Source: Saccoglossus kowalevskii
Lineage: Eukaryota; Hemichordata; Enteropneusta; Harrimaniidae
DNA: 64,000 bases
Assembly (NCBI RefSeq): GCF_000003605.2
Contig: NW_003134352.1
Location: 187,978 to 251,977 of the forward strand
Direction of reading: 5' to 3'
This document shows positions 23,901 through 31,464 of this stretch, in pieces; the stretch's first letter is position 1, and each line of letters starts with the position of its first letter. The translations under genes and the position numbers were made by a program. Below the pieces are notes generated by a model that was not told the DNA's origin, ran no database searches, and saw nothing but the letters and a program-made list of their open reading frames with translations.

Positions 23901-25693
23901 ATTCCTGCGTCCATATTGCATCTTTGAAGTATATACATGAAGCCACATTGCTAAATAAATACATGATATATAGAAATGTGACAGGAAACTTAATGTTAAT
24001 CACGCCCTGCTAAAAGTATTGTGCAACATTTTGTACATTTTTGTTTATTTTTCCATAATTTGTTGTTGTTGTAGACCTTGTTTCTCATTGTTTACAAGTA
24101 TCATGGCTTTCTATATTCTTTTTGCCCTTCCCTATTCATCACTACATATATATATATATATATATATACAAAGAACTGCTTTTATTTAAATTGAAAGATA
24201 TAATATGTAAACTATTTGAAGTTTACAAAACATTTGATACCTCTTGAAACCCAATTCCTTTCAGCTTAACATCTCTCTAAACTCAACACCTCTAAACTGA
24301 ACATCTCTTTAAACCCAATGCCCCTAAGCTGAACATCTTTCTGAACCCAACACCTCTAAGCTGAACACCATCTAAACCCAAATCCTCTAATCTAAACACC
24401 TCTCTCTAAATCCAACACCTTTCTAAGCTGTACACCCAATGTCTCTCTAAACTCAATTCCTCTCGACTGAACACCTCATAAGCCCAATAGCCTTTCTAAA
24501 CCCATCATCTTTCTAAACCCTACACCATTTTCAACCCAATACCTCTCTAAGCTGAACACCTCTCTTAACCCCATGCCTCTAAGCCCAATGCCATTCTAAA
24601 CCCATCACCTCTCCAAACCCTACACCTTTTTCAACCCAATACCTCTCTAAGCTGAACACCTCTCTTAACTCTAAGCCCAATGCCATTCTAAACCCATCAC
24701 CTCTCCAAACCCTACACCTTTTTCAACCCAATACCTCTCTAAGCTGAACACCTCTCTTAACCCTATGCCTCTAAGCCCAATGCCATTCTAAACCCATCAC
24801 CTCTCCAAACCCTACACCTTTTTCAACCCAGTACCTGCTTCTAAGCCCAATGCTTTTCTGAAACCATTGTGTCTCTAAATTCTACATTGTTTTCAACCCA
24901 ATACCTCTCCAAACCCAATATCTTGCAGTGTTCAACACTTTCGTAAACTGAACACCTGATTAGTATTCATTATTTCATATAGTTCAGCTTAGCCCTGAAG
25001 TTTAGTTGCACAGTTTTCTAACATAAAAGTTTTCTAATATAAAATGTGCAATTCCCAAATATCTCAGATTATAAAATATTCAGGTTTTTATGGTCTCCCT
25101 ACCTCCATCTCAACAATAGCAATGTTTATCGATATTTATATATGCACAAAAACACGCACATATGGCCATTTAACACGTCTGCTATGTGTTTTTATTGGTA
25201 TATATTGTCCCTGGCTAACTTGTAGCTCTCGTAGATAAAACTTAATTTTCTCAAGATAAACGGTCCTCCAAATGCTAAAAAAATTATCTTGTGGACTTTA
25301 CCTGTGGGCAGGAAAACAAAATCCTGACTTTTAGCATTCAAATTAATTTGCATGAATAAAACTACTATTCAACAATAAAAGCACTTCGCTCACATAAAGA
25401 AAAAAAAACAGGATTTTTGTAGTTCTCTTTTGAATATAAACATTGAATTTTTTGTTTCTATTATGTAATATACGTTTGGTTCATTCTTTCTAGAGTATCA
25501 TCACCAGTTGGGATTCAACTTTTGTACAATAGTTTGAGCTTTCAAAAGAAGAGAAAAAAAAAATCATATTGTAAATTGTGTCAATAAAAGTTTACGAATC
25601 ATGAATTGTATCTGTGCAGGAAAAGATTCTACAGTTGATGAGGGGCCCCTCCATGTAATGCCACCACCCCCTCCAGGCAATGGTGCCTTCTGA
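4377..25693 (+). CDS. PDE1: PDE1-type calcium/calmodulin-dependent cyclic nucleotide phosphodiesterase (gene span)
   Basis: Thirteen exons join in frame: 4377-4516, 5456-5638, 6556-6622, 8651-8767, 10021-10161, 11521-11621, 12067-12192, 13122-13223, 14354-14474, 15370-15451, 16667-16954, 17528-17686, 25620-25693, giving 1701 nt (566 residues plus stop). Family knowledge: PDE1 hydrolyses cAMP and cGMP to 5'-nucleotides in the cytosol, using two metal ions, and is stimulated by Ca2+/calmodulin. Seen: the PDE1 hallmark VRDWLASTFTRQ, the class signature HNLVH (His194-His198), HDYEHTG (His234, Asp235), the metal ligand Asp341 in ADISHP, and the invariant purine-binding Gln392 in SQIGFID. The catalytic domain is complete. 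This splice form lacks the usual N-terminal calmodulin-binding segment, which probably lies in exons upstream of the window. Residues after about 400 are low-complexity, Ser- and Glu-rich, as in other PDE1 tails. Confidence 0.93.
4517..5455 (+). other. PDE1 intron
   Basis: No coding signal. A segment around 4885-5040 has a TATATAAA box followed by AATAAA about 100 bases later and was considered as a lone terminal repeat (see rejected items). Nothing else is supported. Confidence 0.5.
5456..5638 (+). CDS. PDE1: PDE1 core exon: pre-catalytic conserved segment
   Basis: Encodes LFDEDDELSEV, then VRDWLASTFTRQFSKAG, KPKFRSIVQAV and RAGIFVD. It is nearly identical to the vertebrate PDE1C segment just after the calmodulin-binding/inhibitory region. 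The acceptor is GGTAG, the donor GATAG|GTAAGT. All possible upstream exons must meet it in phase 2. Confidence 0.95.
5875..6107. mobile_element. TTAA-bounded MITE, diverged family A
   Basis: 233 bp with TTAA at both ends; left TTAACCTTTTCAGCACCAAA and right TTTTGGTGCTCAAAGGATTAA form imperfect inverted repeats of the same type as 12633, 19294 and 58598. The interior is unrelated or strongly diverged. Confidence 0.6.
6556..6622 (+). CDS. PDE1: PDE1 exon (start of catalytic domain)
   Basis: Encodes IYRRLSGMSGITYPPSVINL followed by FK, aligning with the PDE1C segment MYRRTSNMVGLSYPPAVIEA. CACAG acceptor, AAG|GTATGT donor. Confidence 0.93.
7429..7515. repeat. Dispersed repeat, copy 1
   Basis: Shares ATACCATTTGTCATGTTATT and TTAATCTCATCTAATCCAAC in the same order with 9576-9668. 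Both sit in PDE1 introns. No terminal repeats are clear. Confidence 0.65.
7942..8256. mobile_element. MITE with CTGTAAAACATGT ends
   Basis: About 315 bp. Left end ACTGTAAAACATGT is mirrored by ACATGTTTTACAGA at the right, followed inward by TTAGCGAA-type words on both arms. Probable TA-type insertion; non-coding. Confidence 0.65.
8407..8520. mobile_element. MITE, family B, short diverged copy
   Basis: 114 bp from TTAAAGCGATGCCACAGTCG to GAGGACTGGTGCTTAA, with the family interior TTTCATGTAAAC and ATATCGAACA. TTAA at both ends. Confidence 0.65.
8651..8767 (+). CDS. PDE1: PDE1 catalytic exon
   Basis: 39 codons: VDDWSFNVFALNDASDNHA through ELFTRYDLISKFK, matching the first helices of the PDE catalytic domain (DKWSFDVFSLNEASGDHA in PDE1C). 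Acceptor TTCTGTAG, donor AAG|GTAAGT. Confidence 0.95.
8927..8957. repeat. (ACTT)n microsatellite
   Basis: A run of ACTT tetramers in the PDE1 intron. Confidence 0.85.
9576..9668. repeat. Dispersed repeat, copy 2
   Basis: Second copy of the 7429-7515 segment, a few per cent different. Confidence 0.65.
9778..9938. mobile_element. MITE, family B (161 bp)
   Basis: TTAAAGCGAGGGAGTCGTCA at the left and GTGATGACCCTCCTGCTTTAA-type sequence at the right form ~25-bp inverted repeats; the outermost bases are TTAA on both sides. Homologous to 23500-23664. Confidence 0.8.
10021..10161 (+). CDS. PDE1: PDE1 catalytic exon with HNxxH
   Basis: 47 codons containing KNPYHNLVHAADVTQTVHH. The first His (194) of HNLVH is the presumed general acid and the second (198) a metal ligand in the family. 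Confidence 0.96.
10515..11512. repeat. ~94-bp minisatellite, about 11 copies, ending at an exon acceptor
   Basis: Units contain CAGATGACCACACCTCTC, GTGCATATCTAATTAGGCAG and TGATCATAACTTGTTTGTGA. Two units (near 11185 and 11455) lack the GATGACCACAC block. The last unit reads on into the PDE1 acceptor TGTATTTTTCAG at 11520, so the array touches the branch-point region of exon 11521. Confidence 0.92.
11521..11621 (+). CDS. PDE1: PDE1 catalytic exon with HDYEHTG
   Basis: Encodes HWLTDLEIYASLLAALIHDY then EHTGTTNTFHINS. His234 and Asp235 are metal ligands in the family. The acceptor lies directly after a 94-bp tandem array. Confidence 0.96.
12067..12192 (+). CDS. PDE1: PDE1 catalytic exon
   Basis: Encodes ALLYNDRAVLENHHISGSFR through NILSNLSRDEY. 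The LYNDRSVLENHH motif is characteristic of PDE1. Both junctions split an Arg codon. Confidence 0.96.
12633..12876. mobile_element. TTAA-type MITE, family A copy
   Basis: 244 bp with left TTATCCTTTTCACCATCAG and a right end carrying ATGGTGGTAAAAATGGTTGAA. Interior closely matches 19294-19529. The terminal TTAA motifs are decayed. Confidence 0.7.
13122..13223 (+). CDS. PDE1: PDE1 catalytic exon
   Basis: Encodes DLRTLVIDMVLATDMSYHFQ then QIKQMKNLLSIPE. LATDMSxHF is a class I PDE hallmark. The acceptor follows a long poly-T tract; the donor splits an Asn codon completed at 14354. Confidence 0.95.
13255..13660 (-). repeat. GC-richer interspersed repeat, unclassified
   Basis: A compositional island in an AT-rich intron, with a G13 run at about 13471-13483. 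Read on the minus strand it ends in AATAAATGTGTCTCAGCC, like a retroelement 3' end. No coding part is recognised. Confidence 0.35.
13664..13868. mobile_element. DNA-transposon-like fragment (Tigger/pogo-like end)
   Basis: Starts TACAGTAAAACCTGCGTTAG, resembling the terminal repeats of pogo/Tigger elements. The other terminus is not found; the LINE at 13878 may have interrupted it. Confidence 0.3.
13871..14180 (-). mobile_element. 3' fragment of a LINE, antisense in PDE1 intron
   Basis: On the minus strand a frame reads VKQRRWRWLGHVLRMGRTRH, then GKRKRGRPLGTWRRTVEEKL and DRDGWRRFV, the very common C-terminal tail of invertebrate LINE ORF2 proteins (RRxRWLGHVLRM...GRP...W). It ends in a stop and a short A-run (T-run at 13871-13883 on the plus strand). 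5'-truncated. Confidence 0.8.
14354..14474 (+). CDS. PDE1: PDE1 catalytic exon with the metal-binding Asp
   Basis: Encodes IDKPKALSLVLHCADISHPA and then KDWPIHYKWTELLMEEFFRQ. Asp341 in ADISHP is the conserved metal ligand. GTCAGT donor. Confidence 0.96.
14985..15190. repeat. Two-copy ~120-bp tandem repeat
   Basis: CTAAAAACTATCACATGGTT...TTTAGCTCACTTTTGGTGAA...GTCGCCATCTTGGAT occurs twice in tandem in a PDE1 intron. Confidence 0.8.
15370..15451 (+). CDS. PDE1: PDE1 catalytic exon with the invariant Gln
   Basis: Encodes GDKEQDLGIPFSPLCDRKTT then MIAESQI. The Gln (392) of SQIGF is the invariant residue that grips the purine ring in PDEs. Confidence 0.96.
15980..16608. repeat. ~106-bp minisatellite, six copies, with GGGTTAGGG core
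   Basis: Each unit carries TTGTACTCACCAAGGGTTAG, AGGTAGAATTCAAACTTTCT and CTGCAGGTACTTACTGTAC. The array ends about 60 bases before PDE1 exon 16667. Copies 2-6 are nearly identical. Confidence 0.92.
16667..16954 (+). CDS. PDE1: PDE1 exon: end of catalytic domain and Ser-rich linker
   Basis: Begins GFIDFIVDPSFQVLGDMLEK, the last catalytic helix, then passes into a Ser/Glu-rich linker and ends near WVDPLQLNRHLWKERAMK, which resembles the conserved post-catalytic WxxxxxxNxxxWK motif of PDE1. An internal GACAG|GTAACA at 16747/16748 lies in the same phase as the real donor, so a form 69 codons shorter could arise. Confidence 0.93.
17528..17686 (+). CDS. PDE1: PDE1 C-terminal linker exon
   Basis: Encodes a charged, Ser/Asp-rich stretch (QAREENKGRVDNNEQ through KSDASNDSGVDSTCK to MGAASA). 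It ends in phase 1, and every candidate last exon downstream starts in the matching phase. Confidence 0.88.
17793..17821 (+). CDS. PDE1: PDE1 alternative last exon a (EKER)
   Basis: After acceptor TTCTGTTTTCAG the frame reads EKER then TAG at 17804-17806. A poly(A) signal AATAAA sits at 17816-17821, ten bases past the stop. This would give the shortest C-terminus. Confidence 0.5.
18708..18721 (+). CDS. PDE1: PDE1 alternative last exon b (DEKP)
   Basis: After the strong acceptor TTTTGCTTTTTGCAG the frame reads DEKP then TGA at 18719-18721. AATAAA follows at 18890-18895. It could be a fourth ending or a poison/decoy exon. Confidence 0.42.
19294..19529. mobile_element. TTAA-bounded MITE, family A copy
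   Basis: A 236-bp element with TTAA at both ends and terminal inverted repeats (left TTAACTTTTTCACCACCAG, right CTGGGGGTGATAAGGTTAA). Interior shares AATTCACAAAATAG and GATTGGGACAAAAATAGC with copies at 12633 and 58598. TTAA target sites are the piggyBac signature; no transposase is encoded. Confidence 0.75.
19925..20075. repeat. Interspersed repeat, unclassified
   Basis: Begins with an (AAT)n run, then ATTTATAAAGTGCCAGTATCC and TTCAATGGTGCTGTACATAG, a wording common in interspersed repeats of marine invertebrates. Ends are not clear and no family is assigned. Confidence 0.4.
20524..20579 (+). CDS. PDE1: Possible PDE1 alternative last exon c
   Basis: After acceptor TATTCATTTTCAG the matching phase reads 18 codons (DLHAAHLSLSLSMISRAL) to a TAA at 20577-20579. 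Much of it is a CTGTCT simple repeat, so this is weak. Confidence 0.2.
21510..21735. repeat. Degenerate ~75-bp tandem repeat in PDE1 intron
   Basis: TTTATGCAAATTAATTCC or a close variant, followed by a CTTGCAGTG segment, recurs three times. Non-coding. Confidence 0.55.
22001..22338 (+). CDS. PDE1: PDE1 alternative last exon d (112-residue Ser-rich basic tail)
   Basis: Acceptor TTGTTTTTACCAG, then 112 codons in the phase set by the exon ending at 17686: GRKPQLIKGSTVFTRSSSGM, a Ser-rich stretch (PTASPTSNSSSCSSPS), and a basic end (SLRSVKTQTKHTHLRKIP) to TAG at 22336-22338. AATAAA at 22433-22438 fits a short 3' UTR. The tail is basic and Ser-rich, unlike the acidic proline tail of the 25620 exon, so the two forms should differ in location or phosphorylation. 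No domain is recognised. Confidence 0.6.
22339..23499. other. PDE1 intron or 3' UTR of form d, otherwise featureless
   Basis: AT-rich. The only supported element is the AATAAA at 22433. Confidence 0.5.
23500..23664. mobile_element. MITE, family B (subtype with MITE at 9778)
   Basis: About 165 bp beginning TTAAAGCGGGGGAGTCGTCA and ending GCAGGTGACGACCCTC, forming ~24-bp terminal inverted repeats. Clearly homologous to 9778-9938 (shared GACTCAATTCC, CATGAGCCTTTG). The right TTAA is mutated. No coding capacity. Confidence 0.75.
24145..24170. repeat. (TA)n microsatellite
   Basis: About 24 bases of alternating T and A. Confidence 0.85.
24245..24960. repeat. Degenerate CT/AAC-rich satellite
   Basis: About 700 bp made of short variants of AACCCAATACCTCTCTAAG and CTGAACACCTCTC, with a ~120-bp higher-order period visible in the middle (CATTCTAAACCCATCACCTC recurring). 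Non-coding, strongly strand-asymmetric (poor in G). Confidence 0.8.
25620..25693 (+). CDS. PDE1: PDE1 distal last exon (acidic/proline tail)
   Basis: Acceptor TATCTGTGCAG, then GKDSTVDEGPLHVMPPPPPG and NGAF before TGA at 25691-25693. The proline run and length resemble a genuine coding tail. A 3' UTR with AATAAATAAA at 26356 follows, the strongest poly(A) site of the gene. I take this as the reference ending. Confidence 0.75.
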
Positions 25694-26355
25694 AAACTGT
25701 TTTGCTGATCTACATACCCAAGTGATATTTTTGTTTGTCGGTAGTGTAATTGAAACTGTTAGAATGTAAGGTGCGGACTGGCTTCACGACACATGTGATT
25801 CTAGTCTTATCCAACCACTTGGGTTTTAAGAGGTTCAGAAACAATGATTGAGAACTTTTACAATTGTATCTACAGAAATATTTATTTTGAAAATTTTAGA
25901 AGGGGCTCTTGTAGCATAAACCAGTACATATTTGGGAGAGAATCTTGTGAGATAAACGTCTCAAGTTGTTTATGTAAATAGTTAACTTAATCTAGTAAGA
26001 TTTCTTTCATTTTCATGTATTTGCTTCTGATATTGTTTATTTGTGTCTGGGATAGTGCAAAATTTGGGGTACCAGATACTTACAGTAGCTCTGCCCCCAC
26101 ATTGAATGTTGAAGACCCCTCAGTCATGAATCTTTTTTGCAGTTCCCCTAGTTATAAATGAAAAAAAAATGTCTAGATACTGTGGAATGCTTTTCCTGCT
26201 GAAACAGTTTTGTACCTTTTTCTGATTCATTGACTAATGGAATTAATATTAGTAGTATCAAAGTGTTAGTAATACAGAGATTATTTTAGAGTTCTTGGTT
26301 TCTGTAAAATATTTGTAACTGGTACCTACAGATTATGTTATTTTATTTCATTATG

Positions 26356-26365
26356 AATAAATAAA
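26356..26365 (+). promoter_or_regulatory. PDE1 poly(A) signal
   Basis: Overlapping AATAAATAAA about 660 bases past the stop at 25693; coding signal ends here. Confidence 0.65.
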
Positions 26366-26399
26366 AATGAACACCCTAAACTTCAGTGGTTGTATTTAT

Positions 26400-28575
26400 A
26401 ACATGCAGTTCTTTCCAGACTTGATGGAGGTTTAAACCAAATTGAAAATCAAATTTCTTTTCATACTCCCCAATTTTGACTGTGTGACCCCAGATGTTTT
26501 TAAATCAGTTGTAATTTACCTGTTTTCAAAGCTGTATTTTTATTCAGATCAATTTAGCATTTTCCATACACTTCAAAATCAAACGTAAAATGGCGTCAAA
26601 ACATTGCTATAAAAAAAAAGAAGTTCAATATCGAATAGTTTGATTTTTGCTGAAAATCTCTTAATTATGTCGAAGAAAAGCCAGAGACTTCACAAAAGAT
26701 TTTATAATTTTGGAATTGTAAATAAAAACAATATATTTGCATGCTGCCATAGCTGGGTCAATCTATATCTACTTGGCATATTGAGTACATTGCATTGTGG
26801 GAAAAGCATTTCCATTTTGAAGGAAAGGTAACATTTGTACAATGCATTTTGGGAAATAAATTCCCACTAAATACAAAGTAAAATATCAATCTGATCCTGA
26901 TCCAGTGCCTCTGGAAACCATTTCAAATTCCAAAACAAAATAATGTTTATTTAGAAAAAAAAGTAATTATCATGGTTCCAAAGAATAATTCTACTTCAAC
27001 ATGTGTTCGAGTCTGAATTGTTTAAAAAACAATGTGTATAACTGTGAGTGTATTTCAGCTTGTTTAAATGAATGTTTGAGATTAAAATGAACAGCAGAAA
27101 CCTGAGGGCATTGTAAATGTTTTATAAATATACATTTTTATAAATCAAAATGACTGTTAGAATTCCAAATGACCAATCAATTTAAATAAATTAAGTTAAT
27201 TCAATATTATTTTAAATTAAGTAAATTCAATATCCAATCAGCAATGGGCTGTTGCAGATGTTGTGTCACATCCATGTATGACTGAAGACGTGTACATGTG
27301 TTGTCAATCACAATTACATATTTGAATGTAAAAAGATGCAGTTTACCTGACAGGTATTTTAATTAGTTAATTAGGAAACCAAGATGACCTCCCTTGTCCA
27401 CAAAACTATATGTTTTCGGAAAGCTTATTGTATAAATTTTAAAATGTTGTTAGTATTTTTTTTATGGACACTGTAGTTCGAAATATGCACAAAAATGTGC
27501 TTTTTTGGTCAAAAGTGATTTTAAAAAAATTAGCTTCTAAACCATGCTTCTGTTTCCTGTCAAAATTGGTTTGTGGGTACATCTGTTTACTATGAAGAAA
27601 GTGTCGTCTTGAAAACTGTCTACCAATTGTCAATTTTGCAGGGCAGCAGCCCAAATTTCACTACTTCAAGTTTATGCATAAATTAACACTCAGGCTAGTT
27701 GTCTGTACGATTGTTGTAACACTGTTCAACCAAAAACAATGCCCCGACGGCGTTTTGAAGCCAAATACATTGTCAATCATTTGTGAAAATTTCAAAACAA
27801 AAGGTCAAAGCATCTAGGAGCTATTTTTTAAAGTTCTGGGATGTGCACTAAAAAGAAGCTGAGATAATTGCTAATTTGCATAACAATTCATTCAGTAAGA
27901 AGTTTGCTAATGCTCATAATTAAAATGGCTGTGACAGTTCCAAATTTAAATGTATTATCGTTTTGTTAAAAGTTAAATATAGTGCGTAATATGGAGATCC
28001 CGTCATTTCTTTTTTCACCATGTTTCTTTTTTATTATTTATGTACAGCCTTGCTAAATCTTGCTAAGCATTTAAAGGAGAGAATGTTTGCACCTGTTATC
28101 TATATTTTAAAATCGTTTTTGAGTATGTTCCACTATTCACAATTCTACAACATTTTAACAGTCTATAGCCAAGACTGTTTGGATAATAAAAAGCAAAAAA
28201 AAAAAATTTCACTCCCAAGTGCCCACAAACCTGCATCTCTACCTTAAATATTTTTTCATGTATTCGTTTTCTGTCATTCACTGTATACAAAACAATAACA
28301 GTAGGACATGGTTTATCATCAGTAAAAATGTTATGCCGATAAATTGCAAATTACATGGACGTATCCTTGGGTATACGCACTTAGCATTTACTTTATTTCT
28401 ACTTTCTATTTCTATTAATAATAATGCTATAAGTGCAATGAGGACGAAAACATGTAATTTTAAAATTCAATTTTGATACTGTATATCGATAGATACATTG
28501 GACTGATTTATCGTGAATTAAAAACCAAGTATCAGACATCAGAGTTTTTGTTCTATGAAACAATGGACTTCTCTA
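26400..28575. other. Intergenic DNA, nothing recognised
   Basis: AT-rich, with short random frames only. No gene, RNA or named repeat supported. Confidence 0.5.
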
Positions 28576-28977
28576 TTAAGGGGGGTAGCTAGTACAGGTT
28601 ACAGGAAATAAAAAAGGCAATTTATGTTTTTACAGGAAAAATAAAAGTTCCATGTACAGTAAAAAATAGGTTTTTACACTTTACAGATAAAGCAACTTCC
28701 TAATTACATTTTTATAATATATTTGATAATTTGTGTTAAAGAATCAAAATTGGAGATTGCGTAACGATTACGACATTTACGGTAATGTTGAAAATGCTTA
28801 ATACGCTTACACAAAATAAGATGTTTGTACAAATTACGGACGAATAATATAGCTGATTACATTTTACTCCTTGCTAATGTCTACGAATTTACGTTTTTTA
28901 TTTATTGAAATTACATTATTACGAGAATAAAAACAATTGATTACAGCTTACGAAAATACCCCTTGCCGACCCCCCTA
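28576..28977. mobile_element. Possible MITE with G-run/C-run ends
   Basis: About 400 bp between TTAAGGGGGGTAG and GACCCCCCTATTAA. The G6/C6 ends are an imperfect inverted repeat; the right boundary abuts the next MITE. Confidence 0.4.
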
Positions 28978-29110
28978 TTAAAGCGCGGTGGTCGTCGCGC
29001 AGCGCGTGTTCGAATTTCATGTAAATAAACAATGTATTTTACACACGTTGTTTACGTCGCTATGAGTCCCATATCGAACAGGACGCGGCGCGACGACTGC
29101 CGCCCTTTAA
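28978..29110. mobile_element. MITE, family B (133 bp, GC-rich ends)
   Basis: TTAAAGCGCGGTGGTCGTCG at the left, GCGACGACTGCCGCCCTTTAA-type sequence at the right: ~23-bp inverted repeats bounded by TTAA. Interior ATGAGTCCCATATCGAACA recurs at 29722 and, inverted, at 44922. Confidence 0.85.
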
Positions 29111-29209
29111 GTATTGTACTGGTGGTCTTGGTACGTTTTGGTTCACTGCACATGCGTATTAGTAGATTTGATTTGACACAAGTTTCCGTCCAGCAATTTG
29201 TTATGATGC

Positions 29210-29555
29210 ATAGTTCACACTTGCAATTTGTTACGGTGCAGTTTCACACTTGCAATTTGTTAAGGTGCAGTTTCACACTTGCAATTTGTTATGGTGCAGT
29301 TTCACACTTGCAATTTGTTACGGCGCAGTTTCACACTTGCAATTTGTTAGGGTGCAGTTTCACAATTACAATTTGTTACGGTGCAGTTTCACAATTACAA
29401 TTTGTTACGGTGCAGTTTCACACTTGCAATTTGTTACGGTGCAGTTTCACAATTGCAATTTGTTACGGTGCAGTTTCACAATTACAATTTGTTACGATGC
29501 AGTTTCACAATTACAATTTATTACGGTGCAGTTTCACAATTACAATGTGTTACAA
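29210..29555. repeat. 29-bp minisatellite, about 12 copies
   Basis: Unit CTTGCAATTTGTTACGGTGC plus AGTTTCACA. Since 29 is not a multiple of 3 and the unit lacks stops in all plus frames, it makes long open frames that are artefacts. Lies between two family B MITEs. Confidence 0.93.
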
Positions 29556-29721
29556 TGCAAATGAAAAACCAGGAAAGAAAGGCACCGACATGTTAGTACA
29601 GTGGATAATAGCATAAAACTATGTTTACACGAGTAGCCTAAAGTCATACACTTATTTTATCGAAATTGACATAAATATCAACGAAACTTCTAGGTGTATT
29701 TTCTTGCCAGACATTGGTCAG

Positions 29722-29946
29722 TTAAAGCGCGGTGGTCGTCGCGCAGCGCGTGTTTGAATTTTATGTAAACAAACAATGCATTTTATACGCGTTGTATAAT
29801 AATAGTAATCTTTATTGAAACCGTATTCCAGAGTGGGATCTTAGATGAAAATACAATAAAGTAACAAAAAATAACAAACAAACAAACAAACAAAACACAT
29901 GAGTCCCATATCGAACATGACGCGGTGCGACGACCGCCGCCCTTAA
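29722..29946. mobile_element. MITE, family B, carrying an insertion
   Basis: Both ends match the 28978 copy (TTAAAGCGCGGTGGTCGTCG left, CGACGACCGCCGCCCTTAA right), but about 100 bp (29800-29900, with an (AAAC)n run) interrupts the middle. Confidence 0.8.
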
Positions 29947-31464
29947 ACGTGATCATTACCAGCTGTTGAACGTACATTTCATTGGTTCGCCTGTAGATCA
30001 AGCAGTTCGCGGTGCAGCATTTGAACTGGGCAGTAGGCACCTAATTGTTGTGTATGGATTTGATAAGTCAGATCTTTTTCAATTATCTTTATGTTGCCGA
30101 CCTGACTTGCAAATAAAAACAGGGTTATGAATAATATATATGACATGTTCTCAATACTGGTGTAACTACTGATACAAGTTGATGATCACAGTGAATTAAA
30201 TTCCACTATGATTACGGGCATCATTAAAAATGGTGGCATTGATGATATACTCGGAAACAGTAAATACAAAATAATTATTTTAATTAATTTATTTTCAAAA
30301 TTCCTACGGCTTTTTATCTGCGTTTCATAGCTAAATCACAGTCTCTCTGTGATAGAGGGACTGTGGTTGAACGCTATATATAACAATCATTTTGATTTTT
30401 TAAAGATTCAAGAATTTGTTAGCAGTCGGCGGGGTAGGGTGGGATATACCAGTACAATTGAATTGATATTGTAAAACTTGCACGCACGTCGTTTTCTTCC
30501 AAGTTTACGCAAATACGCAAACAACGATCACCAAAAAGCTAATAATTGCATGTGAGCAGAAATCACATATCTTTCTAGTTCCATGATAATGTTGAATTGA
30601 CAGTAAATATCCAACTTGTCCAAAATAACATGTGTCAGCTCTTTTTTATAACATCCTAATATTAGCGTAGACAATCCAAATTACTTGTTTAGCAACATTT
30701 TTGCAACTTACATTGATCTTTTGTAAGCAGTGTATTCTGTATCAAACCATGTGCAATCAACACGTTTGACGAATGATCTAGAACAGCTGGTATATATTTC
30801 ACTGAGATAAAAAACACGGTGTTTTGTTGGCAATATACAACAATGTGTATCAGCGTACTGAGTGTGCGCTAAATTTATAATGATTATCTGCGTACGTATC
30901 GAGACTTCAATGTTATGCCCTCACGCGGCTTACAATAAAATTCTATTGTTTTTATTTTTTCTTTGTATAAAACATACAGCATGTGCAACGAAATCCTTAT
31001 TTTCGGAAGATCGATGATATAATTTTCAAATTAATAATTTATGCTTGTTCATCAGAATTTACAAATTGAAATGGTTAGAAGAAGAAAAAAAAATCATTCA
31101 GTTAAGTAATAGTCTGAATACATCCATAAATATAATAGTGGCTTGAGTTCTTTAATAGTAAAAGTAGACAGTATGTGCTCAGTAATTGTGTATAGTGGAA
31201 TTGTGTGACAAGGGAGAAGTGTTTTCAAAAACCAAAGTCCCCCCAAGTCAAAATGTTTTGCTCGCCCTCTATCGGCAGCCTTTCGTTTCTGTCATTATGC
31301 TAATTTATCATATGCAAATAACTTCTTGACAGACCGGCATGGTGATGGCGGCGTGAACGGAAAAAAGTAAAGTACGCATCAATTTTAACCGAAGGACTTG
31401 AACACGTTCTCCAAATTGTACATTCACTAGAGGTTCATTGTATCGAAGGTCAGTTTAAGTGAGA
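29947..31464. other. Intergenic and 5' flank of the Tudor gene
   Basis: No repeat family or TATA box is recognised. The last ~150 bases are less AT-rich and probably hold the promoter and 5' UTR. Confidence 0.4.

Noticed and set aside
29032-29616. Long open frame (194 residues) in the intergenic region
   Set aside because: Produced entirely by a 29-bp minisatellite without stops in any plus frame plus a MITE end.
30421-31200. Short frames and AT-rich motifs as a promoter with TATA box
   Set aside because: AT content is too high for a TATA match to mean anything; no positional support.
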